DNA of 64,000 nt from Saprospirales bacterium (GTDB lineage: Bacteria > Bacteroidota > Bacteroidia > Chitinophagales > Saprospiraceae). The notes under the pieces were generated by a model. The model saw nothing but the letters and a program-made list of their open reading frames with translations, had not been told where the DNA came from and did no database searches. A program made the position numbers and the translations under genes. Numbering within the stretch: the first letter of the stretch is position 1; every line of letters begins with the position of its first letter. The stretch lies in the NCBI GenBank assembly GCA_016703765.1, contig JADJBL010000002.1, positions 283,525-347,524 of the forward strand, in the 5' to 3' direction. Of this stretch, positions 21,433 through 29,859 are shown in pieces.

Positions 21433-21894
21433 TCAACCTGGGGTGAGGTAATGTTTCTGAAAGAAGGGTATGTACCGCTTGATGGATTCCTCCAGCAGGA
21501 GGGTATTGAGGTTGCCTTTGGAAAAAACCCAGACGGATTCCACGATATTCATTTGCATGAAATCGGGTTTTTCCTTGTACAGGCGATGGTAATACTCCAT
21601 GGCTTCCGCCTTGTTGGAAAAGTAATGGACGTACAGGACGGGCAAATTGCTCAAAAAAGGAAGGGATACCCTCGTGGAGACGAGTTCCATTTCCGGATAC
21701 AGGCGCAGGTTGTATTTGACCACCTCTCCGCTGATCTCCCGCACATCGGCCCATTTCTCCGAAAGAACGATCAGCACGATATGCTGGCTGTCGGGTTGTT
21801 GGACATAGTCGGGCATCAGAAAGGATTGGGCGGACAGGGGGGCCCATACGGTCAGCGAAAGGACCAGGGATAAAATCAGATATGTTTTTTTCAT
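21433..21894 (-). CDS. Small secreted protein resembling the PorW/SprE C-terminal tail
   Basis: A 153-residue protein with a cleavable signal peptide (LSLVLSLTVWAPLSAQ). The mature part contains YVHYFSNKAEAMEYYHRLY and, near the end, VWVFSKGNLNTLLLEESIKRYIPFFQKHY. From memory, this order (EAM.YY, then an ISK.N-type strand, then a Y..FF...Y helix) is similar to the last segment of the T9SS lipoprotein PorW/SprE. That link is a weak inference, not an established identity. It lies on the minus strand downstream of a 5' region containing a hairpin (21938-21962) and a TATCTTTG box (22029-22036). Confidence 0.55.
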   Translation of the reverse strand: MKKTYLILSLVLSLTVWAPLSAQSFLMPDYVQQPDSQHIVLIVLSEKWADVREISGEVVKYNLRLYPEMELVSTRVSLPFLSNLPVLYVHYFSNKAEAMEYYHRLYKEKPDFMQMNIVESVWVFSKGNLNTLLLEESIKRYIPFFQKHYLTPG

Positions 21895-21937
21895 GGGAAA
21901 TAATTACGCTGTAAACAAAGTTCCTTTTATAAATCGA

Positions 21938-21962
21938 AGGCCCGTCCAAAGGGAACGGGCCT
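21938..21962. other. Hairpin in the divergent region before the small secreted gene
   Basis: Arms AGGCCCGT (21938-21945) and ACGGGCCT (21955-21962) form an 8-bp stem with a 9-base loop. It lies in the presumed 5' leader of the minus-strand gene. No T-run follows on either strand, so it looks more like a leader structure than a terminator. Confidence 0.45.
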
Positions 21963-22028
21963 CGAATCTCTAACCAAAAAAATAACAATTCTTATTATCC
22001 GACAGTTTAGATAGATCGGCCTATGGGA

Positions 22029-22091
22029 CAAAGATAAGAAAAGCAGCCAAACCAGAAAAGGGGGCCAAATGGAAGTGTTTTTTTATCTTTG
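22029..22091. promoter_or_regulatory. Back-to-back TATCTTTG promoter boxes
   Basis: TATCTTTG occurs on the minus strand at 22029-22036 (towards the small secreted gene) and on the plus strand at 22084-22091 (towards the sigma factor). Both match TAnnTTTG. The pairing suggests divergent promoters. Good -33 elements are not visible for either. Confidence 0.45.
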
Positions 22092-22177
22092 GCCTTCTAT
22101 TATAATGTTTGGTCATATTGATTGCAAATTGCTCCGGGGGATTCCCCGCCAATAAATAAATAAACCCCTAACTTTCG

Positions 22178-22768
22178 GTGGTTCAACCTAACGAACAGCA
22201 TGATTCTGATTTATTGCGCCTTTTGTCGAGAGACGACGAGGGTGCGATGGAGGCTTTGTTTAAAAAGTATTATGCCTTCGTGAGCATCGCCGTACTACGC
22301 CTGATTGCGGATCCTGAAACGGCAGAGGATATTGCCCAGGAAGTTTTTATGGAGATATGGAAAAGGAGGAACGCGCTCGACATCCAGATTTCTTTAAAAG
22401 CTTATCTCAGAAAAACAGCCGTGAATAAGACCCTGAATTACATTCGCCACCAGAAAAACTACAAGAGCGAAGAGCTGTCCGAGCAGCAATTCGAACTCCA
22501 CGCATCCGAAAACACTTCACTGGAGACCAATGAATTACAAGCCCTGATCGAACAGGCCATCGACCAGTTGCCCGAGCGATGCAGGCTGGTTTTCAAACTG
22601 AGCCGACTGGAGGAAATGTCTTACCAGGAAATTGCCGACAAACTGGATATTTCGGTCAAAACCGTCGAAAACCAGATCGTCAAGGCGCTCAAACAGCTTC
22701 GCGAAACCCTGCGGCCGTTCCTGAACGGCGGACTGCTATCCCTGGTTTGGTGGATTTTGTTCTTTTAA
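22178..22768 (+). CDS. ECF RNA polymerase sigma factor
   Basis: A 196-residue sigma-70-like factor of the extracytoplasmic type that would direct RNA polymerase to its own regulon. Region 2 contains DPETAEDIAQEVFMEIWKRR. Region 4 contains LPERCRLVFKLSRLEEMSYQ and the helix-turn-helix IADKLDISVKTVENQIVKAL. The C terminus ends in a short hydrophobic tail (LLSLVWWILFF), as in several Bacteroidota FecI-like factors. The start is GTG at 22178. It is followed by fecR-like, TonB-receptor and DUF4249 genes, the standard cell-surface signalling layout, so the receptor and FecR probably control its activity. Confidence 0.93.
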   Translation: MVQPNEQHDSDLLRLLSRDDEGAMEALFKKYYAFVSIAVLRLIADPETAEDIAQEVFMEIWKRRNALDIQISLKAYLRKTAVNKTLNYIRHQKNYKSEELSEQQFELHASENTSLETNELQALIEQAIDQLPERCRLVFKLSRLEEMSYQEIADKLDISVKTVENQIVKALKQLRETLRPFLNGGLLSLVWWILFF

Positions 22769-22838
22769 TTTTTTCGGAACTGAATAGGGGGGATCTTCCT
22801 TTTCTGTGTCCAATAGATAGACGATAGTCTTCTAAGTT

Positions 22839-23843
22839 ATGAATGACCACGAACGCTTGTTGCTATTACACAAGAAATGGATTGGCTCCATTTCCCAATC
22901 GGAATTAAGTTTGTTGGAAGACGAACTTGCTTCCGACGAATCATTCCGGAAGGAAGCCACCTGGCTGGAAAAGATGTGGGAAAAAGCCGCCAAGGCAGAG
23001 CCTTCCTTCCAGCCCGATGCCATCGGCGCCTGGGAAAAGTTCCGGAAGAGGCTCCATCCTCCTTCCACGGCTTCCCGCGTGTTCCTGATGCCTGCCATCT
23101 GGAAGGGCGCTGCAGCCGTTGCGCTCCTGGTTTCCCTGGTAGCGATCGTTCCGCTTTTTCTTCGCTCCGGCGAAGACGGGCTTCAACACGTTCATTCCGG
23201 AAATGGAAAAAACAACGGGTACACCCTGCCGGACGGCTCGGTGGTATGGCTCAACGCGTTCAGCCGCCTGGACCATCCCCCTGTTTTCGACGCGGATAAG
23301 CGAATGGTAAAACTCGAAGGCGAAGCCTATTTCGAAGTGGAAGCCGACCCCTCGCACCCCTTTATCATCGAAACGCCCCATGGCGAAGTCCGGGTCACGG
23401 GCACGGTTTTCAACGTGCGCGCTTACAAAAAAGAGAAATTCGAAGAGGTTTTCGTGAAATCAGGAAAAGTGAGCTTCCAGTCCCGAAGCGGTAAATATTC
23501 CGTACAACTTAAACCGGGAGAACGGGCCAACCTCCAAAAGGCCTCCAGGAAAGTGCTACCTCTGCCCGAGCCGCTGGCCGCCCCGCTGTATTGGAAAGAA
23601 GGGAAGTTGAATTTCCGGAACGCCCCGCTTCGCGACGTATTTAAGGTGCTGGAAGAGTACTTCCACGTGTCGTTTAATACCGAAAAGGCGCTGGAGATCC
23701 TCGATTGCCCCCTTACGATCGACTTTGCCGGATACAGCCTTGCGGAATGCCTTGGATATATTAACAAGCATACGGGCCTTACACATAAGTATAACAGCAA
23801 CCAGACCATTATCACCCTGATGGGAGGAGTCTGCCCAAAATAA
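22839..23843 (+). CDS. FecR-family anti-sigma factor
   Basis: A 334-residue inner-membrane protein that would hold the ECF sigma factor until the receptor signals. Cytoplasmic N-terminal helices (LLLLHKKWIGSISQSELSLL) bind the sigma factor in this family. One membrane segment (VALLVSLVAIVPLFL) lies near residue 95. The periplasmic FecR domain contains GSVVWLNAFSRL, GEAYFEVEADPSHPFIIETP and VRVTGTVFNVRAY. A DUF4974-type domain (YWKEGKLNFRNAPLRDVFKVLEEY) forms the C terminus. It starts 70 bases after the sigma gene. Confidence 0.93.
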   Translation: MNDHERLLLLHKKWIGSISQSELSLLEDELASDESFRKEATWLEKMWEKAAKAEPSFQPDAIGAWEKFRKRLHPPSTASRVFLMPAIWKGAAAVALLVSLVAIVPLFLRSGEDGLQHVHSGNGKNNGYTLPDGSVVWLNAFSRLDHPPVFDADKRMVKLEGEAYFEVEADPSHPFIIETPHGEVRVTGTVFNVRAYKKEKFEEVFVKSGKVSFQSRSGKYSVQLKPGERANLQKASRKVLPLPEPLAAPLYWKEGKLNFRNAPLRDVFKVLEEYFHVSFNTEKALEILDCPLTIDFAGYSLAECLGYINKHTGLTHKYNSNQTIITLMGGVCPK

Positions 23844-23935
23844 ACCCTTCCTGCTCCGTTTAAAATTAAGCGTCCTTCCGGAAAGCGGATTGACCGGAGT
23901 TATCGTTATATTTCCACTTCGATACGAATGGACCT

Positions 23936-26632
23936 ATGCGATACCTGTTATTTGTCATTTTGCTGTCCGGCTCCCTGCACCTTTTTTCTCAGCCGGGGTC
24001 GGACATACGCTACGATTGGGCCATAGATTCTATCTCTCTGGAGCAGGCCCTCTACGACCTTACCGATCACACGGGGGTGTCGATCTCCTTTATTAACTCT
24101 ATCCTTCCGGATATCCCTTACCTGACGCACACCTTCCAACAGAAAACCATCGAAGAGATACTGGAAGTCCTGCTGACGGGCGCCAACCTTCGTATTGAAT
24201 GGGTAGGCCGGCAGATTCTGATCTTGCGAAATCCCAATACTTCCCTGAACAAATTTTCGATCAGCGGCTATGTGCGCGATTCGCATACCGGTGAACTGCT
24301 GATCGGGGCCAATGTATATTCCCTTCGCTTTGCCAAAGGCACCACCACCAACTCCTATGGCTATTTCAGCCTCACCCTGACGGAAGGCCCGGTGGACCTC
24401 AGTTTTTCCTACCTGGGGTACAAAACCAGGACCCTGCCGCTCGACCTTCGTTCCAATCAGGTTTTCAACATCAGCCTCAACCCTTCCCTGACACTGGGAG
24501 AGGTATTGGTTATAGCCCCTTCCATCCGCCCCGGCGCACTCAACTCCTCCCCCGGAAAGCAAAACTTTCGCTCGGAAGATATCGAAAGCTTGCCCTCGCT
24601 GGGCGGCGAACCCGACCTGTTAAGAATCAGCTACCTCTTGCCGGGTGTGCAGACCGGTTCCGACGGATTCGGGGGCTTATCGGTACGAGGCGGTGGGGTC
24701 GATCAGAACCTGGTCCTGCTCGATGGGGCGCCGGTGTACAACGCCACGCACTTTGTCGGCATTTTCTCCATTTTCAACAGCAGCGCCATCCGGACTTCGC
24801 AGCTATTTAAAGGAGTCTTTCCGGCCAGATATGGAGGCCGGGTTTCTTCCGTGCTGGACGTGAGGACCAAGGAAGGCAATAATAAGGACTGGATTGCCGA
24901 AGGCGATATCGGCCTGGCTTCCGGAAAAATCTCGGTGGAAGGGTCTCTGGCCCAGGGGAAGAGCTCCATATTTGTGGGCGCCCGCCGCTCTTTCCTCGAC
25001 CTGTATAGCCGGCCCTATACCCGGAGGTATTTCGAGGATATGGACGCCGAAGGGGAGGTGGCCTACTATTTTTTCGACATCAACGCCAAGGTCAATTACA
25101 AACTGGGCCACAAGGACCATTTGTACGGAAGTTTTTATACCGGAGGGGACAAATACTCCAGCGACCAGGAGCGGGCCAGCGAAGAGGGAGATTCCACAGT
25201 GCTCAACCGGGGCGAACAAGCCGTAGAATGGGGTAATGCCACCGGGGCGCTCCGGTGGAACCATTTGTTCAACGATAAATTATTTTCCAACACCACCCTC
25301 ACCTACAGCCGCTTCTTCTATGGGTCGCGCGACCAATATACGCGGGAGACGACCTTTGGCGACCAGCCTATGTCCCGGGATCTCCTTTACTTTCGATATC
25401 ATTCCAACAACCGGGATTTAGGCATTTCCACCGACTTCGATTACCGGCCCGACCCGGACCAGACCATCCGTTTTGGGGCCAGCGCCGTCTTGCACCATTT
25501 CCAGCCAGGTAGAATTTCCTACGACGAAAATACCCAGACGGACAGCCTCTCGGAGGAGTCCATCGATATTTTGCTCGACCGAACCGCCCAACAGGTTGGG
25601 GAATACGACCTCTATTTTGAGGATGAATTTCAGGTGAAAAGCGAATTCGGGGGGAATCTGGGTTTGCGCGCCACAGCCTTGCACGTCGACGGCCGCTTGT
25701 TGTTCTATCTCCAGCCTCGGTTCCAACTCCTTTTGCGTCCTCGCGCCCACCTGCTGTTTTCAATCGGAGTGGGCCGTTCCGTTCAAACCCTTCACCTGTT
25801 GAGCAATTCGGGCATCGGAATGCCGAGAGATCTCTGGGTCTCCAGCACTTCGCGCATCCGCCCGGTGGATTGCTGGCAAGTTTCGGGCGGCGCCAGTTGG
25901 ACCAAATGGAAGGGCCTCGAACTGAGCTTCGAAGCTTTTTACAAATACATGAAAAACCTGATTGCATTTCAGGAAGGGCTCATCACTGCCATCGACGCCA
26001 CCAACTGGCAGAATAAGGTGGCGGTAGGAGCGGGTTGGGCATACGGCGCCGAATGGATGCTGAAAGCCCGGGGCAAAAACATATCGGGCTGGCTTGCCTA
26101 TACCCTGGCATTCTCTAAACGGCAGTTTGAGGAGATCAACCTCGGAGAATCCTTCCCCTTTAGTTTCGACAGGAGACACTCCCTTCATTTGACCGGGACC
26201 TGGGCGATAAGCCCGCGCTGGCAGGCATCCATTGTATGGACTTACGGCTCGGGAGCGGCTACCACCCTTCCCAGAAGCAGTTATCAATTCAACCAGTTTA
26301 ACCTCCTGTACTCCGACGTGCCCCCGCAATTTCCGTTCATCCTCGATCTGGCCAACTACGGCCGGAAGAACGACCTCCGGCTTCCCGATTACCACCGCCT
26401 CGACCTGGACCTGAAATACATCTGGAAAAAATCCAGGGCGGAGCACCAGCTCTCCCTCGGAGTATATAATGCGTACAACCGGTTTAACCCGATCTACTAT
26501 ATCCTTGCGGAAAGGACGGAGGACGGGAAAAATGTGAAGAAATATCTGGAAGTGGCGCTCCTTCCGGCTGTTCCGACCCTGAAGTACCGATTGACCTGGG
26601 CCATGCAGCGGGGTAGGCAGCTGCCCAATTGA
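23936..26632 (+). CDS. TonB-dependent outer-membrane receptor with STN signalling domain
   Basis: An 898-residue outer-membrane transporter with a signal peptide at 1-18. The STN (secretin/TonB short) domain (about 25-100: SISLEQALYDLTDHTGVSIS) is the part that contacts FecR in transducing receptors. It is followed by a carboxypeptidase-like beta domain (ISGYVRDSHTGELLIGANVY), a plug (SLPSLGGEPDLLRISYLLPG and LSVRGGGVDQNLVLLDGAPVY) and a 22-strand-type barrel. The substrate is not evident; the family imports siderophores, cofactors or glycans. It is preceded by sigma/fecR genes and followed by a DUF4249 lipoprotein. It is intact with no frameshift. Confidence 0.94.
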   Translation: MRYLLFVILLSGSLHLFSQPGSDIRYDWAIDSISLEQALYDLTDHTGVSISFINSILPDIPYLTHTFQQKTIEEILEVLLTGANLRIEWVGRQILILRNPNTSLNKFSISGYVRDSHTGELLIGANVYSLRFAKGTTTNSYGYFSLTLTEGPVDLSFSYLGYKTRTLPLDLRSNQVFNISLNPSLTLGEVLVIAPSIRPGALNSSPGKQNFRSEDIESLPSLGGEPDLLRISYLLPGVQTGSDGFGGLSVRGGGVDQNLVLLDGAPVYNATHFVGIFSIFNSSAIRTSQLFKGVFPARYGGRVSSVLDVRTKEGNNKDWIAEGDIGLASGKISVEGSLAQGKSSIFVGARRSFLDLYSRPYTRRYFEDMDAEGEVAYYFFDINAKVNYKLGHKDHLYGSFYTGGDKYSSDQERASEEGDSTVLNRGEQAVEWGNATGALRWNHLFNDKLFSNTTLTYSRFFYGSRDQYTRETTFGDQPMSRDLLYFRYHSNNRDLGISTDFDYRPDPDQTIRFGASAVLHHFQPGRISYDENTQTDSLSEESIDILLDRTAQQVGEYDLYFEDEFQVKSEFGGNLGLRATALHVDGRLLFYLQPRFQLLLRPRAHLLFSIGVGRSVQTLHLLSNSGIGMPRDLWVSSTSRIRPVDCWQVSGGASWTKWKGLELSFEAFYKYMKNLIAFQEGLITAIDATNWQNKVAVGAGWAYGAEWMLKARGKNISGWLAYTLAFSKRQFEEINLGESFPFSFDRRHSLHLTGTWAISPRWQASIVWTYGSGAATTLPRSSYQFNQFNLLYSDVPPQFPFILDLANYGRKNDLRLPDYHRLDLDLKYIWKKSRAEHQLSLGVYNAYNRFNPIYYILAERTEDGKNVKKYLEVALLPAVPTLKYRLTWAMQRGRQLPN

Positions 26633-26658
26633 CTTTCGCCAAAAATGGCTTAATTTTG
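26629..26658 (+). promoter_or_regulatory. Promoter overlapping the receptor stop codon, possibly leaderless
   Basis: TTG (26629-26631), 19 bases, then TAATTTTG (26651-26658) gives exact -33/-7 spacing. The ATG of the DUF4249 gene follows after six bases (26665), implying a leaderless or near-leaderless message. The TGA of the receptor gene lies inside the -33 element. Confidence 0.55.
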
Positions 26659-26664
26659 TGCCCA

Positions 26665-27609
26665 ATGAAAAGGCCCGCCTTAATTGCATCCGCTTTATTT
26701 ATGCTGTTCCTCCTCCCTTCCTGCGAGCGGGGTGCGAGGATCGATCTGGATGCATTGCCTACCGAACTGGTGGTGCAGGCTAATTTTTCAAACCTCGACA
26801 CCCTGGAGGTCGTGGTGAGTAAAACCAGGCCCTCCCTGAGCGAAGAGGATATAGTATACGTGTCCAATGGAGCCATCGAAGTGTTTGTCGGCGATTTTTT
26901 TGTGGACCGCCTCGGATTTATTCCCTCTCCCATTCCGCAGTTCCCCGGGTATTACATTTCTTCCAAAGTGGTTCCTCAACCAGGCGAGCATTTTCGAATG
27001 ACCCTGGACGTTCCCGGATTCAAACGGGTGCAGGCCCAGAGTACGATGCCTTATCCCGTGGAGATCGACACGGCTTTTACCAATCTCCTCATCGAAAAGG
27101 AGGAAGTCGATGTTACCAACAACATGGCCACCATCACGATTGGGGTCAAGATACTGGACCCTGCATCTCCCGGACATTTCTACCACCTGAATTTTTACCA
27201 GCAGGGCTATGATCTGTATATTGAGCAGGACGGCGATACCCTGAAGACCTCCTTTTTCTCCCTTCCCCTACCCATCGAACCCGAGGACGACGCGATCCCG
27301 CTCATCCCCTATATCGACAACCGGGGTGTGTTGTTCACGGAGGAAGCCCTTGCGGGCAACCAGGGCGAGCTGTCTTTCAGCGGCACCTTTAAATACCGCA
27401 GAGAAGACCAGGAGCTCGGGGATTTTATCATCGAACTACGCTCCGTATCCCCGGAATACTATTATTACCACCGCTCGCTGGCCCGCCAATTCCAGGCGAG
27501 CCATGATCCCTTCTCCGAGCCGGTGATCCTTTACACCAATGTCGAAAACGGACTGGGCGTGTTTGCCGGCTTCGTTCCCCGCTTTTATCAGGTGGAAACT
27601 ACACACTGA
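26665..27609 (+). CDS. DUF4249-family outer-membrane lipoprotein
   Basis: A 314-residue protein with a lipoprotein signal (ALFMLFLLPSC, cysteine at residue 19). The mature protein has the DUF4249 pattern: LPTELVVQANFSNLDTLEVVVSKTRPS near the start, GYYISSKVVPQPGEHFRMTLDVPGFKRVQA and a C-terminal YYYHRSLARQFQASHDPFSEPV ... NGLGVFAGF. DUF4249 genes regularly follow TonB receptors in this phylum and probably assist that receptor; the biochemical role is unknown. The start is placed at 26665, not at the in-frame TTG 36 bases upstream, because the lipobox spacing then fits. Confidence 0.9.
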   Translation: MKRPALIASALFMLFLLPSCERGARIDLDALPTELVVQANFSNLDTLEVVVSKTRPSLSEEDIVYVSNGAIEVFVGDFFVDRLGFIPSPIPQFPGYYISSKVVPQPGEHFRMTLDVPGFKRVQAQSTMPYPVEIDTAFTNLLIEKEEVDVTNNMATITIGVKILDPASPGHFYHLNFYQQGYDLYIEQDGDTLKTSFFSLPLPIEPEDDAIPLIPYIDNRGVLFTEEALAGNQGELSFSGTFKYRREDQELGDFIIELRSVSPEYYYYHRSLARQFQASHDPFSEPVILYTNVENGLGVFAGFVPRFYQVETTH

Positions 27610-27610
27610 G

Positions 27611-27700
27611 TGGTGACTGGTGACTAGTGACTAGTGACTAGTATTTTCACTAATCACCAGCCACCAGTCACCAGTCACTAATCACTAGTCACCAATTCAC
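27611..27700. repeat. Inverted array of 7-base repeats (GTGACTA / TCACCAG)
   Basis: About four copies of GTGACTG/GTGACTA (27611-27642) face about seven copies of their complement (27648-27700) across the spacer ATTTT. The whole unit can fold into a long imperfect hairpin. It directly follows the DUF4249 stop codon and may work as a terminator. The heptamer matches that at 5622-5657. Confidence 0.75.
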
Positions 27701-27776
27701 TCTTTTGAAAAAAAGAACTTCCTCCATAGGGGTACACGGAAATATTCGTGTCTAATGAGATACAACGCCCAGAATA

Positions 27777-28499
27777 ATGGGTGGTCTATTTCAAGTGATG
27801 AAAATTTCCGGGTTTATGAATGCTACTTTACCCCGTATTTTATTTGCCGATCAGTTCCCGATTTTCGACTCCCTTTCCCCGATAGAAAGGGCGAGGTTAG
27901 AGGAAGTTGCCGAGTTTAAGGTCAAACCGAAATACAGTTTTATCTATCTGGCCGACGAACCGTCGGACACCCTGTTCTTCCTCGCCAAAGGCGCGGTCAA
28001 GATCGGGACCCACTCCTGCGATGGCAAGGAGATCATCAAGAGCCTGATCCATCCCAAGGCCATATTCGGCGAATTGGGCTTGATCGGCGAGCAGCGCCGC
28101 CAGGATTTTGCGCAGACCCTCAAGGAGGAGGTTCATTTGTTCACCATCCGGGTGGAGGACTTCAAGCGGTTCATGAAGACCAACTTCCTGCTCTGCGACC
28201 GGGTCATGAGCTCTTTCGGCGACCGGCTGATACGGGCGGAGAACAAGCTCGAATCGCTCATTTTTAAAGATGCCCGCACCCGGATCGTCGATTTCATCAA
28301 AGATTCGGTGGAGAAGCGGGGCCACAAGATCGGGTTTGAAATGTTGCTCAAGCATTCCCTTACCCATCAGGATATCGCAAACATCACCTGCACGAGCCGG
28401 CAAACGGTGACCCTGGTGCTGAACGAGCTGCGGAAATCCGACCTGATCTACTTCAACAGAGGTAAAATCCTCGTTCGCGACATAGGAAAATTGTCATGA
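27777..28499 (+). CDS. Crp/Fnr-family transcriptional regulator
   Basis: A regulator of up to 240 residues. The N-terminal cyclic-nucleotide-binding-like beta barrel (FDSLSPIERARLEEVAEFKV ... SDTLFFLAKGAVKIGTHSCDGKEI ... IFGELGLIGE) is followed by a long helix and a winged HTH (LTHQDIANITCTSRQTVTLVLNELRKS, wing LIYFNRGKILVRD). No cysteine cluster for an FeS centre is seen. The ligand is unknown. The start is uncertain: ATG codons at 27777, 27798 and 27816 are all possible, the last giving the most typical family N terminus. It is monocistronic, flanked by hairpins. Confidence 0.9.
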   Translation: MGGLFQVMKISGFMNATLPRILFADQFPIFDSLSPIERARLEEVAEFKVKPKYSFIYLADEPSDTLFFLAKGAVKIGTHSCDGKEIIKSLIHPKAIFGELGLIGEQRRQDFAQTLKEEVHLFTIRVEDFKRFMKTNFLLCDRVMSSFGDRLIRAENKLESLIFKDARTRIVDFIKDSVEKRGHKIGFEMLLKHSLTHQDIANITCTSRQTVTLVLNELRKSDLIYFNRGKILVRDIGKLS

Positions 28500-28561
28500 G
28501 TTCGGAGGAAATACTATGGCTGATTATTGGTATTTCTCATAGTGTGTTCTCAAAACGTTGG

Positions 28562-28598
28562 ATGGCCGCCTCACTAACCCGGGGCGGTCATTTTTTTT
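28562..28598 (+). terminator. Intrinsic terminator of the crp-like gene
   Basis: The arms ATGGCCGCC (28562-28570) and GGCGGTCAT (28583-28591) pair with one G-U and are followed by eight T (28591-28598). Confidence 0.8.
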
Positions 28599-28599
28599 C

Positions 28600-28628
28600 C
28601 GGCGCTACGCGCCGAAAAGTTTTTTTTT
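28600..28628 (+). terminator. Second hairpin with T-run
   Basis: CGGCGC (28600-28605), loop TAC, GCGCCG (28609-28614), then AAAAG and a run of nine T. It backs up the preceding terminator. Confidence 0.65.
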
Positions 28629-28812
28629 GAAGGGCAGCAAAAAGGACTCTTAGGGCGTCTGTTTTTTATTACCCCTCCCGATCCCTCAAAAAAACCATAC
28701 GCTCCAACGGAATATATGGTCATGCCGGAAAGGCTTGTTGTTAATTGCGGCTTTACGAATTATTTAATAGTAAATTTGCCCCGCCCGGGGTCCGCTGACC
28801 TCCGGATTTTTT

Positions 28813-28820
28813 TATCTTTG
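28813..28820 (+). promoter_or_regulatory. -7 promoter box for porP/sprF-like gene
   Basis: TATCTTTG matches TAnnTTTG and lies 21 bases before the ATG at 28842. No clear -33 TTTG is seen upstream. Confidence 0.45.
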
Positions 28821-28841
28821 CGCCGTAAATGAAAGTGTCCC

Positions 28842-29801
28842 ATGAACAGATTACATCTACTATTAGCGCTACTTCTGTGTGCCTACCTCCTGCCAGCCCA
28901 GCAGCTATCCCTGTTTACCCAATACCGGGAAAACCTGGGGATATTGAATCCCGCTGCGATTTCCGCTGATTACCTGGTCTACGAATCGAACGTCTCCCTC
29001 GGGGCTTCGTATCGCACCCAGTGGACGGCTTTTCCGGCCAACCCCACCACACAGACCATTCATGGGGTATATATGAACCCCGAACGCTACGCCTTCAATA
29101 TGTTTGCCGGAGGATACCTCCTCAACGACCAGACCGGCCCCACCGGCCTGACCGGATTGTACGGCCGCGTAGGCGGTATCATAACCGGAGATCCATACTA
29201 CGGCGGGGTTTCCATCGGGATCAGCGTCGGGCTGGTGCAGTTTCGGCTCAAGACTTCCGATATCCGCTTTCGGGAGCCCGACGACGTGGTTGCCCTCGGC
29301 GGAGACCAGATGCAGCTCTATCCCGATGTCGGCGCCGGTATTTTCGCCTATCGCCGCATAGAAGGCGGGGCCCTTGCAGACGATGTGATGTACGCCGGCT
29401 TCTCCGTGCCCCAGGTCATGGGGCTCGACCTTACCTTCCGCAATGACCAGGGCGAGTACACGACCCAAAGGGTGCAACACTTTTACGGAGTGCTCGGCTT
29501 TTATAAATTCTTCGAAGATTACAGTTTCCTGGAACCTTCCGTCTGGGTAAAATATACTCCCAACACCCCTGTCAACGTCGACTTCAACCTGCGCTACCAA
29601 ACCGCTTACAATTTCTGGATCGGAACGGGTATGTCCACGGCGAAGAACTTCCACATGGAAGGAGGCGTCCTTTTTGGCGAGCCGGGTTTTGGAAACCTCC
29701 TCCGCCTGGGGTACGGCTTTGATTACTCCTTTTCGGATTTTGGACCGTTCACCGGGGGAACCCACGAGGTGAACCTCACCTACACCTTTGGCACCCGTTA
29801 A
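28842..29801 (+). CDS. PorP/SprF-family type IX secretion membrane protein
   Basis: A 319-residue outer-membrane beta-barrel protein with a signal peptide at 1-19. The family signature is present: QLSLFTQYRENLGILNPAAI near the N terminus, ASYRTQWTAFPANPTTQTIHG, and a C terminus ending in HEVNLTYTFG. In Flavobacterium the SprF member is needed to deliver the adjacent SprB adhesin. Here the next two genes on the same strand are giant adhesins with gliding-motility C-terminal domains, so it is probably their dedicated export partner. PorP-like proteins also attach type B cargo to the surface. Confidence 0.93.
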   Translation: MNRLHLLLALLLCAYLLPAQQLSLFTQYRENLGILNPAAISADYLVYESNVSLGASYRTQWTAFPANPTTQTIHGVYMNPERYAFNMFAGGYLLNDQTGPTGLTGLYGRVGGIITGDPYYGGVSIGISVGLVQFRLKTSDIRFREPDDVVALGGDQMQLYPDVGAGIFAYRRIEGGALADDVMYAGFSVPQVMGLDLTFRNDQGEYTTQRVQHFYGVLGFYKFFEDYSFLEPSVWVKYTPNTPVNVDFNLRYQTAYNFWIGTGMSTAKNFHMEGGVLFGEPGFGNLLRLGYGFDYSFSDFGPFTGGTHEVNLTYTFGTR

Positions 29802-29859
29802 TACACCCGCACTGACTTGTAAGTGATCGATGTTGAAACATCCCAAATCATATTCAACT

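Larger units (their letters stand above)
28500..28841. other. Intergenic region between crp-like gene and porP/sprF
   Basis: This 342-base gap carries two hairpin terminators (28562-28628) and a -7 promoter box (28813-28820), listed separately. Between them (28630-28780) I see only AT-rich sequence with no open frame of note. TAAATTTG at 28771-28778 is a second TAnnTTTG candidate. Confidence 0.5.

Noticed and set aside
27611..27700. Possible CRISPR array
   Set aside because: Units are seven bases, head to tail, with no spacers, and there are no cas genes in the window.
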